Below, in pieces: positions 10,544 through 21,997 of a stretch of DNA of 64,000 nt. The DNA is taken from contig OY986966.1 of assembly GCA_963920575.1 (NCBI GenBank), positions 10,332,048 to 10,396,047 on the forward strand. The letters are read 5' to 3'. The notes beneath the pieces were generated by a model. It saw only the letters and a program-made list of their open reading frames with translations. It made no database searches and was not told where the DNA came from. How positions within the stretch are numbered: the stretch's first letter is position 1; each line of letters begins with the position of its first letter. This DNA comes from Narthecium ossifragum. Its lineage: Eukaryota > Streptophyta > Magnoliopsida > Dioscoreales > Nartheciaceae. The position numbers and the translations under genes were made by a program.

Positions 10544-12609
10544 ATGGACGACTTGTTGAGTGGCATGTACGCCATCGAGGGGCCATTGCAAGATGGTTGT
10601 ATGCCGCTTCTTCAAAACCGCAAGTAACCCACTATCAAATAGGAACCCAATGTTTGCGATATTCTTGTTTATGTTCGTAGCAATTATATGTGAAAACATA
10701 GTATCTAGATGCTGCCCATTGATACATAGCATTCTATGCATCAGAACACTAGATTTTTCATGTGTCTGTGCATCCTTTGGGCATAGTATGCCTCAATTAG
10801 CAGAATGTAGTTGTTACTTCGCTCTCCTTGTTTTGTTTGTTCTATGCATTATATGTTTATGATATAGTCTCCTCTTTTCACAATAAACTCAATTCTTATG
10901 TAAATTGTTTTGGTTTTTTTGTTTTGTATATCCTCTGTTCACAGTAGAACTCAATTGTTCTGTTTTGTTTTGTTTTTAGCATACCTATAAACAACAAATC
11001 ATCTTGGGAGCTAGATATCAGGCTCAAGTATGATGGGTTTTGGAAGAAGCAGCCAAAGTCTGAAACCATGAAGTATGAGTGTGATAAGGTGAAGACCTTC
11101 AAAGTGCATATCAAAAATTCTACATTAGAAGAACTAAGAGGGGACATAACAGCTTTATGTTCATGAACTTTTGGCAATGAGTTGCACATCTCATATCTAA
11201 TTCCTGGATCCAAGCCCAAACAATATGAAGTCATTCGAAATCAAGATGAATACAGGAGAATGCTTGATGTTCTTGGTGCTTATGAAGAGAAGCTGGTGGA
11301 GATGTTTGTGGTGACTGGTGATGCCCCAAACCTTTACGGCAGAGCAGAGGATGAAGCTAAAAGGAATGTCACAAGGCTCTATGGTGAGGCAACTGGTGAT
11401 GGAGAAGAGGAAGTTAGAATGGATGACTATGAGCCAGGCATGGAATCTGACTGGGAAGATTTCTTGAAGGCCAAGGGTATCAACATAGAGGACCCATATG
11501 CCATGCAAGACAAGGCAGACTTTGTAGATGTTGGCAGTGACTATCATTCAGTTAGCAGTGAGGAAGATGGAGAGCAAGAAGGGACTGAAAATGAAGATGA
11601 AGCAGACTTTGTGCCTACATATGAAGGACACACTACCTTTGTTGACAATGAAGATCCTGTGATGAAAGCAGGTGCTAAGTTCAAGATTGAAAATCATCTT
11701 AGACTTGCACTTAGACTGGACTCTATCAAGAATAAGTACAAGTACCATGTAGTCAAGAGAGACAGAGAGAGGATCACAGTTAGGTGCAAGGAAGAAAGTT
11801 GTCCTTGGAGGATTCAGTCCTTAAGACTTTATGATAAGAGGACCTTTGAGATCAAGAAAGTGTCAGGTGCTCACACATGTTTTGGGAAAAATTCTGTTGG
11901 AGGGGAGATGGCAACAATAGTATGGATTAGTAGTAAAATCAAATTGTTGATGGCAGGAAACTCACAGACCAAGTGCAAGGATATTATAAAGCTCATGTGG
12001 GATAAGTATCAAGTGACTGTGTCATATACGAAGTGCTAGAGTGCCAAAGAGTTTGCATATGAGCAGGTTCATGGGAACATAGGTGAGTCTTTTAGTTATA
12101 TACCTACTTTGAGGGAGGAGCTATTGCTGAGGAACCCAGGGAGTGTCATTGAGTACACTGAAGACCCATATCAAATTTTTGAGAGGTTTTTCTGCTGTTT
12201 TAAAGCATCAATGGATGGGTTCATTGTAGGATGTAGGCCTTTTTTTGGTGTTGATTCAACCCGTTTGAAGGGTAAGTACTTGGGAGAGCTTATGGCAGCT
12301 ACAGCCGTAGATGGGAACAATGTCTTGTTCCCAGTTGCATTTGCAGTGGTGGAGTCTGAAACTGGAAATGCATGGTCTTGGTTCTTTGAGATGCTGAAGA
12401 AGGTAATGGATGGAAGGGTGGAACACCTGACAGTAATCTCAGATCAAGACAAAGGAATCAAAGAGGTAGTTTATGCCATCATTCATGATGCAGAGCATAG
12501 GATATGCATGAGACACTACTACAAAAACATCAGGAAAAACTTTCCAGGAGATGCCTTTGAGGAGGCTGTATGGGATGCAGCCAGGGCATGTACTAAGCAT
12601 GAGTATGAT
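10544..12609 (+). pseudogene. MuDR-type transposase pseudogene, 3' truncated
   Basis: Transposase of a Mutator-like element, which would cut and join its DNA in the nucleus. A likely first exon (MDDLLSGMYAIEGPLQDG) is followed by a probable intron (GT at about 10624, AG at about 10980). Then comes the MuDR N-terminal part (SSWELDIRLKYDGFW; HISYLIPGSKPKQYEVI), an acidic region, and the DNA-binding part (VRCKEESCPWRIQSLRL...HTC). The MULE core follows, with GVDSTRLKG (first Asp), ISDQDKG (second Asp) and HRICMRHYYKN. In-frame stops sit at 11164 (TGA) and 12037 (TAG, where the family usually has Trp). The catalytic Glu and all downstream sequence are lost at the LTR junction at 12610. Confidence 0.85.
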
Positions 12610-13930
12610 TGTCAAACCCCGATCCAGAAAACTCATATGGACCGGGGCGTGAGGGACCTAAACCTATTCACTTCAATCCGACGCGATACATTACAAATTC
12701 CACAATTAATTTTAACAATTTAACTTCTAATGCATACATGTTAATCTAACAATCTACTAACAATCTAAAACCCAAGATTAGAAGAAACATAATTCTATTG
12801 ATTTAACATCAAAGTTGTACTATTTAGAAATCGGGTACATATCTATATCAAAAGTCCTCAAGGAAGGAAATCATACATTTACAAAATCCTCAAAGGATCT
12901 CTATATACAAAAACTACAATGGGTACAACAGATCTCCCATGGCAACCTCAAACGCCTCCAGAAGTCATCACACCGCCAAGAGCTGGCCCAGCTAGAGCTA
13001 CAAAAGATAAGCTAGCGTCTACACCTGCAAAACACTGCCTGAATAGGAGTGAGCAACAAAGCTCAGTAGGGTTCTATTCTACGTCACACAAAAAGGAAAG
13101 GGAACCTACAAAGTCCCGTGTTCCGTCCCATCTTTAGGGGGAACTCACGTTATGTCCACCGCCTACCCCAGGACACGCACTCTGTGATCTCCACCGTCAA
13201 CAATCGTCCCTCTCAACAACCAAGCGCTCCAGCACTATAACAACATGGCGTAGGACCTAGGGTGGTACGTAACTTCCCCTAACACTGAAACTGAGACTGA
13301 GACTGAAACCCTAGGGTGATTTCTACACCTCAATCAAAGTGATAGTAGCCAATTAGACAACAGCCTCGAGAATAAAAGATTTACTCAACAATCACGCCCT
13401 AAACCATGCTACCCAGTCACGGTCCTAGAGCTAGATTCGAGCTGCCTGAGCCCTCGGATCGGCGAATGACCCATCGCCCACGCCTAACTTGGAATGCCTC
13501 TAATACATACAGTGCATGCACCTATAAAAGCATCTAAGCTAGGTATCACTATGTGCCACATTAACATATGAGTCTACAGGTTAAGCTACTAATATAACAA
13601 AGAATCCAACCTGATTCTTTAACAGCAATCGACAACGCCGTTATACAATAGCCTTTGGCGCAACGCTGGCACACAACAGGCTAAGGTTCCAATGTTATCC
13701 AACGGGTAACATTTCCAACAACACAACTAGTGTTTAACAACCAAACAGATCAGTAATGCAATTCTGAGAGTTATCACTCTCCCGGTTAATCCACAAAGAA
13801 GTAAAGGGCATACTGTCGGCCCATTTAACTAAGCATGCGAGGTCATACCTTTGTCCCATTTATCTACTCATTCCCGGGTGACTTGCCCTCAAATATGAGT
13901 TAGCTTATACTCCCAATTAAGCGCAGGAGT

Positions 13931-16041
13931 TGTCAAAGTTAAACAAGGGTGAGTCTCAAGATCATTTATCACATGGAGCGGATGGAATCCAAAAGAGGGA
14001 ACTTCTAAATGCAAAATAGGAATATGAACAAAAGGGAAAACAGTAAGGAAGATGTTTTGGGGTTTTGAAATAAAGGTTTGTAAAGTTTAAAACATAAATA
14101 AAGTAGATAAAGGTGTGATAACAAGTGGAGGAAAGTGTAGTCTCAACCTTCACTGTCCTTCAAATCAGATGTACTTATGGATCGTCAAACACACACTAAC
14201 TAGAATTTCTGTCACTAAAACCCCAGCTAGGAAGATATACAGGTAAACCACGTGAAGATGCACAATGGTTAGAAGTCCAATAGTTTGTCAAAAACTTGCT
14301 TCTGGGCGTGAAAATGCCAAGAGTCACTAGCCATAGGTAACCAGATCATTAGGGGAATCTATACCCCTAACTACTTGATGGGCTAGTCTCAAGGTTGGGC
14401 AAAAGAAAGGCTAAGGGGCTCTATACCCTTAGAACTCAAGGCCTTTAGTTAACCCTAAGTTAAGCCTTGCTAAAAAGAGAGAAATCTATACCTCTAATTC
14501 TATACAAGACATTAGGATCAACCTAAATGAAAATTGATCAAGGATGTAGAGGGATCTATACCTCTAATCACTTGAGTTTAACAAGTCTAGCATGTATCTC
14601 AAAGAAAATAGAGGGATCTATACCTCTAAAAGCAAAGAGATACTAGAGGAATAGAAAATGAAACAAGTATTAAAATCAAATCATACTTTTCATTGAAACC
14701 AAACCAAATCCAAAAAGCAATCCGATAGAAAGATAGATCGGGATGAGATCTACAAGTTCTTAAGTATACATAGAATCAAAATTTCAAAGATGAGAGTGAA
14801 AATACAAGTTTACAAGTGTAGGAAAGTAGAAAACCCTAAGCTTCTTTCTCCTTCTTCCTCCTCCACCAGCTCTCCTCTCTTGGCTGCCCTTAAGTGCCTA
14901 TTTATAGGCTTGAAGCATAGGATCCATCAAGAGGCTTAATGGGTTAATAGGATAGTATGTTGAAATTTCGAATCTAATAAGCTATTTCTGGCAAAGTTGT
15001 AGAACTCTGAATGACTTTTCCAATGGTACCTTACACCAGAAATTCTGATAAGAATAGAGCAAGTTATGACCTTTTTTACGTCAACTATGCTTCAATCCGA
15101 ACTTCAGAGAATCCGAACTTCAGAGGGCATTTTCGATATGTAAACTTCTTTTTTTTTCGAACAGTTATTCAGGTAAAGTTGTAGAGCTCTAAATCATCAT
15201 TCCAACGGTACCTGGATCAGAAATTCTGATAAAAGCAGAAAGCGTTATGGCCCATTCACTTCAGCTCTAAAAAATACTTCATCAGCAATTAGCAATCTTC
15301 AAAGTTAATTTTGGATGTGAGAACAATCTTCAATGAGAAAAGTCTTGAAATAGAAGTTTTAGAAAAGTTCACAAGCTTTCCAACGATACCAATAACATTA
15401 ACTTCTATTAAGAATTGAGAATGTTATGCCCCGGTTACTTCAGCACTGAAAAATATGAAAATAGTAAAAAATTCGGCAATGTTTTGGTTCTCGTTTGGTA
15501 TGCCAAATTTTGACATGAACACCATTTGATCAAACCAAATATATGAGCTTCAAGTATAGAATGAAATACACATGTTCAAGTATTTAAACACATTTTTCAG
15601 ACTTATACTCTAGCATTTATACACTGTCAAATATTGCATATCATTCACTTTAGAATACGGAAAATGAAAGTGGCTTTGAGTGTCATAATTTGATCCTTGA
15701 CCTTTTTTAAGCACAAATAGCTCTTTCGACATCTCAAATATGGTCTGATACACATACCCATGCATTAAAATCAACATTTAAAGCAATTATACTCAAATTT
15801 CCACCTATTTACAAATCACGATTTAAGTTCAAAATTCAACTTCGAATACGAGATTTGTTCTTAAGAGGATGAAAAATCCATAAACATGTCAATCACATCG
15901 AATTAACACCAATAACATACTAAGGGTGTAAATGATCCAAATTCATGAAATTCATCATGAATATGTATAGATAACATAAATTAAGCACGATTTGGATATC
16001 AAAATCAATCAATTGAATGCAATATAAGCATCCAATCACCA
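13931..16041 (-). mobile_element. Solo LTR with 5-bp target duplication GGAGT
   Basis: It begins TGTCAAAG and ends ATCACCA, flanked by GGAGT at 13926-13930 and 16042-16046. Joining the flanks gives GGAGTCCTCACTCTCCCG, which matches the uninterrupted family sequence GGGAGTCATCACTCTCCCG at 33577. A TATAAATAGG on the - strand (14898-14907) sets the orientation. No coding sequence is present, so it is a solo LTR left by recombination between two LTRs. Confidence 0.85.
14345..14635. repeat. Five copies of a GAGGGATCTATACCTCTAA-like palindrome
   Basis: Copies at about 14352, 14410, 14484, 14549 and 14615 read AGGGG or GAGGG, then AATCTATACC or ATCTATACC, then CCTAA or TCTAA. Each is an imperfect palindrome. 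They lie in the transcribed half of the solo LTR, downstream of its TATA box on the - strand. Confidence 0.7.
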
Positions 16042-17507
16042 GGAGTCCTCACTCTCCCGATTAACCATAAAGCAGTAAATAGCTATGTACAGGGGTTAGG
16101 AAAGCTATTAAGCAACCACAAACTATATATATTGCATGATTGACATAAAAATGCTTGAAATTGGTAAGTTTCGGTAAACGAATTCAAATTATGAATCATC
16201 TTATAAATCGACGATAAAACCGTCAAATTCCCAAATAAATCTCATACTAGACGCCACCCATCATGGGTAAGGCATATAAGAAATCTGGGTTGAAAGGAAA
16301 TCAAAATCGTTAAAATCGGAATCGATTTTAGCTATCAGCATTTAAGAGATCAATCTTCTTACCCAAGAAGATCGATCTTCTTTATGCGTGCACTCTGTCG
16401 GGAATAACAGATCAATTTTCTACCTAAAAAGATCGATCTTTCCTTAATTCCTGTTTTTTTGCAGTCTTGTAGAGAATTCATCATAAATCTTATGGAAAAA
16501 AAATGAAATCATTAGAATTGGAAAATAGATTCGAAGATCTACAACTTCCATCTTAAAAGTTCCACAAGGTAATGAACATAGAAGCTGGAAACCGAGCGTG
16601 AACATAACTGTTCAGCTAAAAGCAGAAAACCTCCTTACCAGCATAGAAGATATCGAGATCGATCTTTCATACTACAGTAAGGCCTATTCACGAAGATCGA
16701 TCTTCTCTTTGTACGCCCCCTGTCAACCAGAAAAGATCGATCTTCTCTCAAGGAAGATCGATACTTCAACGGCGGTTACTATTCACATGAATAGTAATGA
16801 AAATCCAATTTCTTGTATTCGATCTATCAAAACTCGTCGGATTAAAATGAAACTTTAAAGGGATATGTACTTGGAGGTGGGGAATCTATTGACACCAAAA
16901 AATCCAACTTTGGATGATGAAATCTTCAGATTTAAAATAAATTGCCCGAAAACCGACGAAAACTAAATTTGTTGGATTTGATCTATCAAACGGCGATGAA
17001 ATCCACGCAAACATTGAGGGAAGGTAGGTTAGAGGGTAGGGGATACACTCATGCAATAAAGTCCAGACTCGGATAGCGAAATATAAGACCTAGCTTGATC
17101 TGGTCGAAAAACCGATAAAACATGAGAATTAACCAAAAGAATATGGAAAACGATACAATAGCAATCTCCTACACATGCTAAAGAACTAGAATACAAAGTT
17201 TGGAAATGTTTCAATGAACGAAACCACTACAAAACACAATAACTCAATCCTGCAGTTATTAATTCACTAGAATTGGGTAGAAATACCTACATGTATAGAT
17301 GAGCATGCGATTTACGAATCCCTCAACTTCGATCGCCGAGAATCCACACCAAAAAACCACAGTCAGATCTCCAAACAGTAGCCAAAGGGGAGAGATGGAG
17401 AGGAAAATAGAGAGAAAGGATAAGAGAGTGAAAAGAGGGGTATTTATAGAGATATGAAACGTTCTCGGCCGTCCGATTCGATCTTTCCCGATCGAGCCCC
17501 GGAGGCG

Positions 17508-18364
17508 AATCCTACATACTTTTCTTCTACTTTCTACTTCTTTTATATTTCAAGGACTTTTCTCTTGAATAATTTTGTCTTTTGAGGATTGTTCTTGATG
17601 GCCTTGCATGGCTAAATCTTGATTCTTGGTCAAGAAAACTGAAACCTCGGAATCAACAAAACTGTGAGATCTAATTAGTTTTCATTATTCAATTTATACT
17701 TGAGTATTGGATGTCCTTCTATGATCATGTCATTATTATCTTGTCTAATTGTCAGGAGGCCCACTAATTTATTATTTATTGTAATTTATTGCTTGGTTAG
17801 ATATCAAATCCGTAATTATTTGATCCCTCTAATCAGCGAAGCAACTAGGATTTAATGATTTTTGCGTCAGTAATTGTTAGATCTTAGGAAAAACGTTTGA
17901 CTAAATTAAATACAACAGCTTGTGCTTGTGCTATTTAGCTTCATTGATCTCTATGAATCTTAATGCTGCTACTAGATTAAATTTACAGGGCTTGTCTTGG
18001 GTTGTTTAGTAGTTAGGGTTAATTAGATTGCTTGTTTCTAATTAACTACGAACAAGGAGAGATATGGAAATAATTCCAACGGTGAATATTCAAGGTGTGG
18101 ATTGGTATATACTTGCATCGATGATCAGTTATAAGATTCTGATGGTGGATGTTGACTTAGACCAAGGTTTGCTCTCTTGATTAAATTCGATTCTTCAATT
18201 TAGATTATTTCTTATTTGATTTCGTTATACTCAAAATCCCCATCTTTGTTCGCGAAGTACAAAACTAGATTAAACACTGCTCGTGGGAATGACTTGTACT
18301 CGCACTACTACATTCATTTTAAAGAGTATTAGTTTTATTTTTGATTGCCTGCGACAGCACATCA
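17508..18364 (+). mobile_element. Right half of a TGATG...CATCA-family LTR (copy Z)
   Basis: Its sequence is the inverted counterpart of 24080-24920 in the solo LTR at 24080-25673. Shared blocks include the TTTTGAGGATTGTTC segment, CTGTGAGATCTAATTAG and the end GCCTGCGACAGCACATCA. The 5' half is missing, and it joins directly to truncated copy B at 17507. The right end is inside the FAR1-like pseudogene. Confidence 0.8.
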
Positions 18365-19563
18365 ACCATCGATGCATGCTTCTCGAAAAAACTATCTCCA
18401 CTGCTTTAGTGATCGCATGATCCTAATCCGTAATTATAGCATTTAGATGGTTGGACATACATGCAACCCAACTCTCAAACAACCAGATAAAGGACTTTGT
18501 AATTTCAGAGAACAACAATCCACATCTCAGGAGGATTGACTGTTCATGATGATTTACTCCTACAAAGAGAGCAAATGGCATGTCATATTTGTTAGTGAGG
18601 TAGGTGGCATCAAAGGTTATCACATCTCCAAAGTATGCAAAGGTTGTCATGCTGTGAGCATTCGCCCAAAATAAATTCTGAATTCTAGAGTCATCATCAA
18701 GATCAAAAACATAAAAGAAATTTGAATTCTCTTCCCGCGTCTTCTAGAAATAAGCAAAAACAGACTCCTCATCACCTTCACCTAGCCTTAAACGTCTGAC
18801 CTTGCTTATATGGTTTTGGCAATCTACTTCAACCACAAATGTATTCAAATTCTAACGCATTGGAATACCAGTCTAATCATTCAATGCTAGCCTTCATTTA
18901 GCTTTTCCATCAATAATCTTGTTACATGGGAAAAACCTTGCTTTGGAAGGGCTAAGTGTATGGTTATATTTTGTTACGATTGCGAGGACTACCAACCTTC
19001 CATTGGCACTAACCGAAGAATACAACCTTGCCTGGCAATCTGTATTGCATGTGGGCTGCATCTGTAGTGTATTCCTTACGTTTGATTGTGCTTTCCTTAC
19101 ACGAGAACACACTAGAGTTATATGTTTTAGATTTCCAGTATCGTCCAACTTTCGGCTTCTCTTCTTGGCGGTAGCAAATCCAATTTGACTGTCATAAAGT
19201 CTGTAATACTATACGAGCTGCTTCACATAATCAAACATCATTCCACATTTAGGTTCTTTAAGGGTCCATTTGGATACCGCGGATCCGTGGTATCCACGGG
19301 ACGGAATCCGCGGGAGCGGATTCCTCCCCCGGCGTCCCCTCGAATCGAACGGACGCCGAAAATGGGATCCGCGCGGGATTCGTGCATTATCCAAACGCAG
19401 CGGGATCCGCCGATCCGTCGGATCCCGCGGATCCACCGGGATCCGGCGGTGCCAAACAGACCCTAACTATTTCACACATTTTCATTGTGACCTTAGTATG
19501 ATTCGGCAACAAATTAGGATTGTTTGTATCATTTTCCTTTGAATCCGAGGAACTTGTAGCCAT
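18365..19563 (-). pseudogene. FAR1/FHY3-related pseudogene, 3' truncated
   Basis: FAR1-related proteins are transcription factors derived from a Mutator-like transposase. From the start at 19563 (MATSSSDSKEND) the frame runs through KCGMMFDY, the FAR1 DNA-binding part (GFATAKKRSRKLDD, LVCSRVRKAQSNVRN, ARFFPCNK) and the start of the MULE-type core (YFGDVITFDATYLTNKYDMP, first Asp; then NAIITD followed by DHA, second Asp). Six in-frame stops are seen at 19209, 18894, 18873, 18852, 18744 and 18423, but no frameshift. Each stop can arise from one C-to-T change at a Gln or Arg codon. The MITE at 19262-19463 splits the N-terminus without breaking frame if removed with one TSD copy. The 3' half ends at the LTR junction. 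Confidence 0.85.
19262..19463. mobile_element. Tourist-like MITE, GC-rich, TSD TAA
   Basis: The left end GGGTCCATTTGGATACCGC and the inverted right end GGGTCTGTTTGGCACCGCC pair, flanked by TAA at 19259-19261 and 19464-19466. A 3-bp TWA duplication with a GGGTCTGTTTGG-type end is typical of PIF/Harbinger MITEs. The inside is unusually GC-rich, with many GGATCC and CCGCGG words. It lies in the first coding part of the FAR1-like pseudogene. Confidence 0.85.
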
Positions 19564-19627
19564 AATAGATAATTTTAAATAGAAAAAATGATTGAGTAGC
19601 AACATAACTCATCATACTTAATCAAAA

Positions 19628-21272
19628 GAGATTTTTGCATTCATGTACCATGCACTTTCCCAGAAATACACTCTGGTACCACCAGATTTGGGATTTGCAA
19701 TTCGATAGCACCAAGTTATAAACTAAGTGAAATTTAAATCCAACCCCCGACTCCGTTAGTATAAGTTGACGGGAAACCGCTCACGTGCGTTATTTTGTAG
19801 CCATTTCCCATCACAGAAGGAGGTATTCTCCCCGTTTCCCGACATTAGAACTCGTTCTAGCAATCGCCATAGAAGTTCTTCGAGATTGGCCACCGCATCG
19901 TGAACTCTGGTAAAACCTTTGGTGAGACACGGGTGCGTTCTCATTCCCATTGCGGGAGAATGCTATCGGCCCCTTGCGACAGTCGTTCGGCGGAGCTCTG
20001 CTGGCGGGCGATGACACTTGCCAGAGAAATGGTTGACGAAACTTCACGTCTCCAGTGAGCCCAAGATGCCAGAATATGGCGACAGATGACGACGTGGCTA
20101 GTGACACGAGCTCCGACCTTTTCGAGATTGAGAGCTTCTCAACTTGACAGGTGACGTCATGCCGGCATCGAGACTCACTCGACGACCTCCCGCCCCCGCT
20201 GCCTTAAGACGCATGGCATATATCAGGTGGTGGAGGTCCCGGAATGCTATTTCGGTGGAGCATGGAGGAAACCGCGTCAGTGGCGGCAATGAGCGAGTGC
20301 TACACGCCCAGTGAGGTGAGCGTGGAGGGCTCTTCTGTTTTCTTCTCCACTGCTTCTCCTCTGTTTTTCTCTCCGCTACTTGTCCTCTGTTTTTCTCTTC
20401 TTATTTTCCCCTTCTATGTTTCCTTTCCCCTTCCCCAGCCACATCCTCTTCCCTACTTGTTTCTTCTCTGAACTCCGGCGGTGTTGGTGGAGGCGACGGT
20501 GTCAATAAACCCGAGCTTCTGCGATCCCTGTTCGAGTCCTGGGCTTCAAGTAATCTCTCGCGCTACAGCTTATTGGATTTGCTTCCGCTTCCGATCTTGT
20601 CAGCGGTCGCCCAGCGTCCTGGCGAGGCTCATGGGTATCGACACCTTGCTGAACTTCGACGGTGTTGGTAGAGGCGACGGAGTGGAGAACGGCGTGAAAA
20701 AACCCGAGCTTCGGCGATCCACATCCGAGTCCATGGCTTCAAGTAATCTCTCATGCTACCGCTTCTTGGATCCGTTTCTGCCTTCGATCTCGTCATCGTC
20801 CAACGACGAGATCTCCATCTATAACCGAAGGAATTTGAAACCAGATTTGAAACCAAGCACCCTGATCGTGTCTATCTATAAAAAGAGCTACTTCGAGGAC
20901 GTGTTCCCATATCCTCCTGCTGCCGTGAAGTGGATCACCGGATCTGTTTATGGCGAGATCGAGCGTAGGGAGGCGGCGGACAGGAAGGCGAGTCGCTGGG
21001 AGATGCTGGCGGCGGTGATGCCATTCCGTAGCGAGATCTTCCCCCTGGATTCAGTCGGCCGGGGAGAGCATCGTGGTGGCCATCAAATGGGCTGACGGTA
21101 GTCACGTACGTGTCACATAACCAGTTTACCGTCCACCTACATAACGTCCTTGGAGACTTGAACCACTTTGCACTTGTATCATAACTTGGTAGTATCGAAA
21201 TGCAAATCCCAAACTTGTTGGTACCAAAGTGCAATTCTGGGAAAGTACATGGTACATTAATGCAAATATCCC
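19628..21272. mobile_element. Pack-MULE with perfect 9-bp target duplication
   Basis: TAATCAAAA occurs at 19619-19627 and at 21273-21281. The ends GAGATTTTTGCATTCATGTACC and, inverted, GGGATATTTGCATTAATGTA begin terminal inverted repeats of over 100 bases that share CTTTCCCAGAA, GGTACCA and GATTTGGGATTTGCA-type blocks. There is no transposase. The inside is GC-rich gene-like sequence, part of it a TRM/LONGIFOLIA-like fragment (20481-21095). The element lies 56 bases upstream of the FAR1-like start codon. Confidence 0.9.
20481..21095 (+). CDS. Captured TRM/LONGIFOLIA-like fragment inside the Pack-MULE
   Basis: An open frame of about 204 codons. SPSVLARLMGIDTL (20607-20648) matches the VARLMG motif of plant TRM/LONGIFOLIA proteins, which link to cortical microtubules. 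ELRRSTSESMASSNLSCYRF (about 20707-20766) fits the same group. The part after residue 130 (VYGEIERREAADRKASRWEM) is not recognised and may come from another gene. Upstream of the motif the frame has no ATG at its edge, and a partial duplicate (20480-20605 against 20661-20795) makes the beginning an artefact of duplication. Expression is unknown. It may be a captured pseudogene fragment. Confidence 0.5.
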   Translation: MLVEATVSINPSFCDPCSSPGLQVISRATAYWICFRFRSCQRSPSVLARLMGIDTLLNFDGVGRGDGVENGVKKPELRRSTSESMASSNLSCYRFLDPFLPSISSSSNDEISIYNRRNLKPDLKPSTLIVSIYKKSYFEDVFPYPPAAVKWITGSVYGEIERREAADRKASRWEMLAAVMPFRSEIFPLDSVGRGEHRGGHQMG

Positions 21273-21281
21273 TAATCAAAA

Positions 21282-21992
21282 ACACAATACATAAAGGGAG
21301 AGAATGCAACAAAAGATATCATGCTTAAACAATAAGTTATTGGGCAGAAAGACGGTTATTGTGTAGTAGAGGGAACAATCAACGGTGACAGGAAGAAGCA
21401 TCATGGATTGTGTTCAATTGGAAGGAAACCTCATATTTCAACACTGGTCTTGGACTTGAATAGAGAACAGCTCACTCCAGAACCCGGACCTGCAATTGAA
21501 GTCCAAACCATCAAACTAATCTGATAGTATTGCAAGTTTTTGTTCCTCAAGTTTAAAACTCACTCACTCAATGTCGTCAATTATAGGGATGAACTTCCAT
21601 TTACTTCTAATATTCTCAAGAGACAAATTTGGACCTTAGCCAAGCAAAATCTTTAGTGGTTGCATCAAACATACGGGAAAAGCCGGCCATGTGTCAATGA
21701 TATTTTACAAAGAAAATGGTTCTTCTACAATCTTCTTATATATAATAAATACATAAAAAAATTCAGTGCTTAAACTTTAAGCACTATCCATTTTCCTTTT
21801 ACTAAATGCATTAATCGACAAGACCATGGCCCTTTCTTGCACTATATTCATTAATCGACAAAAAATTCAGTTGTAAATCTAGTGATTACGAGAAAAAAGG
21901 ATACGAGGACGCTACATTATAACGCCACTGACCTCTCGATCCACATCCCGTTGGCTGGATCGCTGCAACACATCAGGGGGTGGAAGCCGCCG
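21282..21992. other. Unassigned sequence upstream of a solo LTR
   Basis: No gene or repeat recognised. The last 100 bases are GC-richer and continue after the LTR at 23587, where GGAGGAGGAGCCGCC-type units repeat. They may be part of an old gene or transposon, unrecognised. Confidence 0.3.
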
Positions 21993-21997
21993 CCCGC

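Larger units (their letters stand above)
12610..17507 (-). mobile_element. TGTGAG-family LTR (copy B), interrupted and truncated
   Basis: It starts TGTCAAACCCCGATCCAGAA, the inverted 3' end of the family, directly in the MULE coding sequence. It keeps the shared blocks in order: ACCTGCAAAACAC, GTAGGAGTGAGCAACAA, the CGCCCACGCCTAAC block, CACTCTCCCGGTTAA, the AAGATCGATCTT array at 16345-16765, and GGTATTTATAGAG near 17440 (TATA on the - strand). It breaks off at about 17507 inside the CCCGATCGAGC segment, about 250 bases short of a full end. A solo LTR of another family (13931-16041) is inserted in it. Confidence 0.8.
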
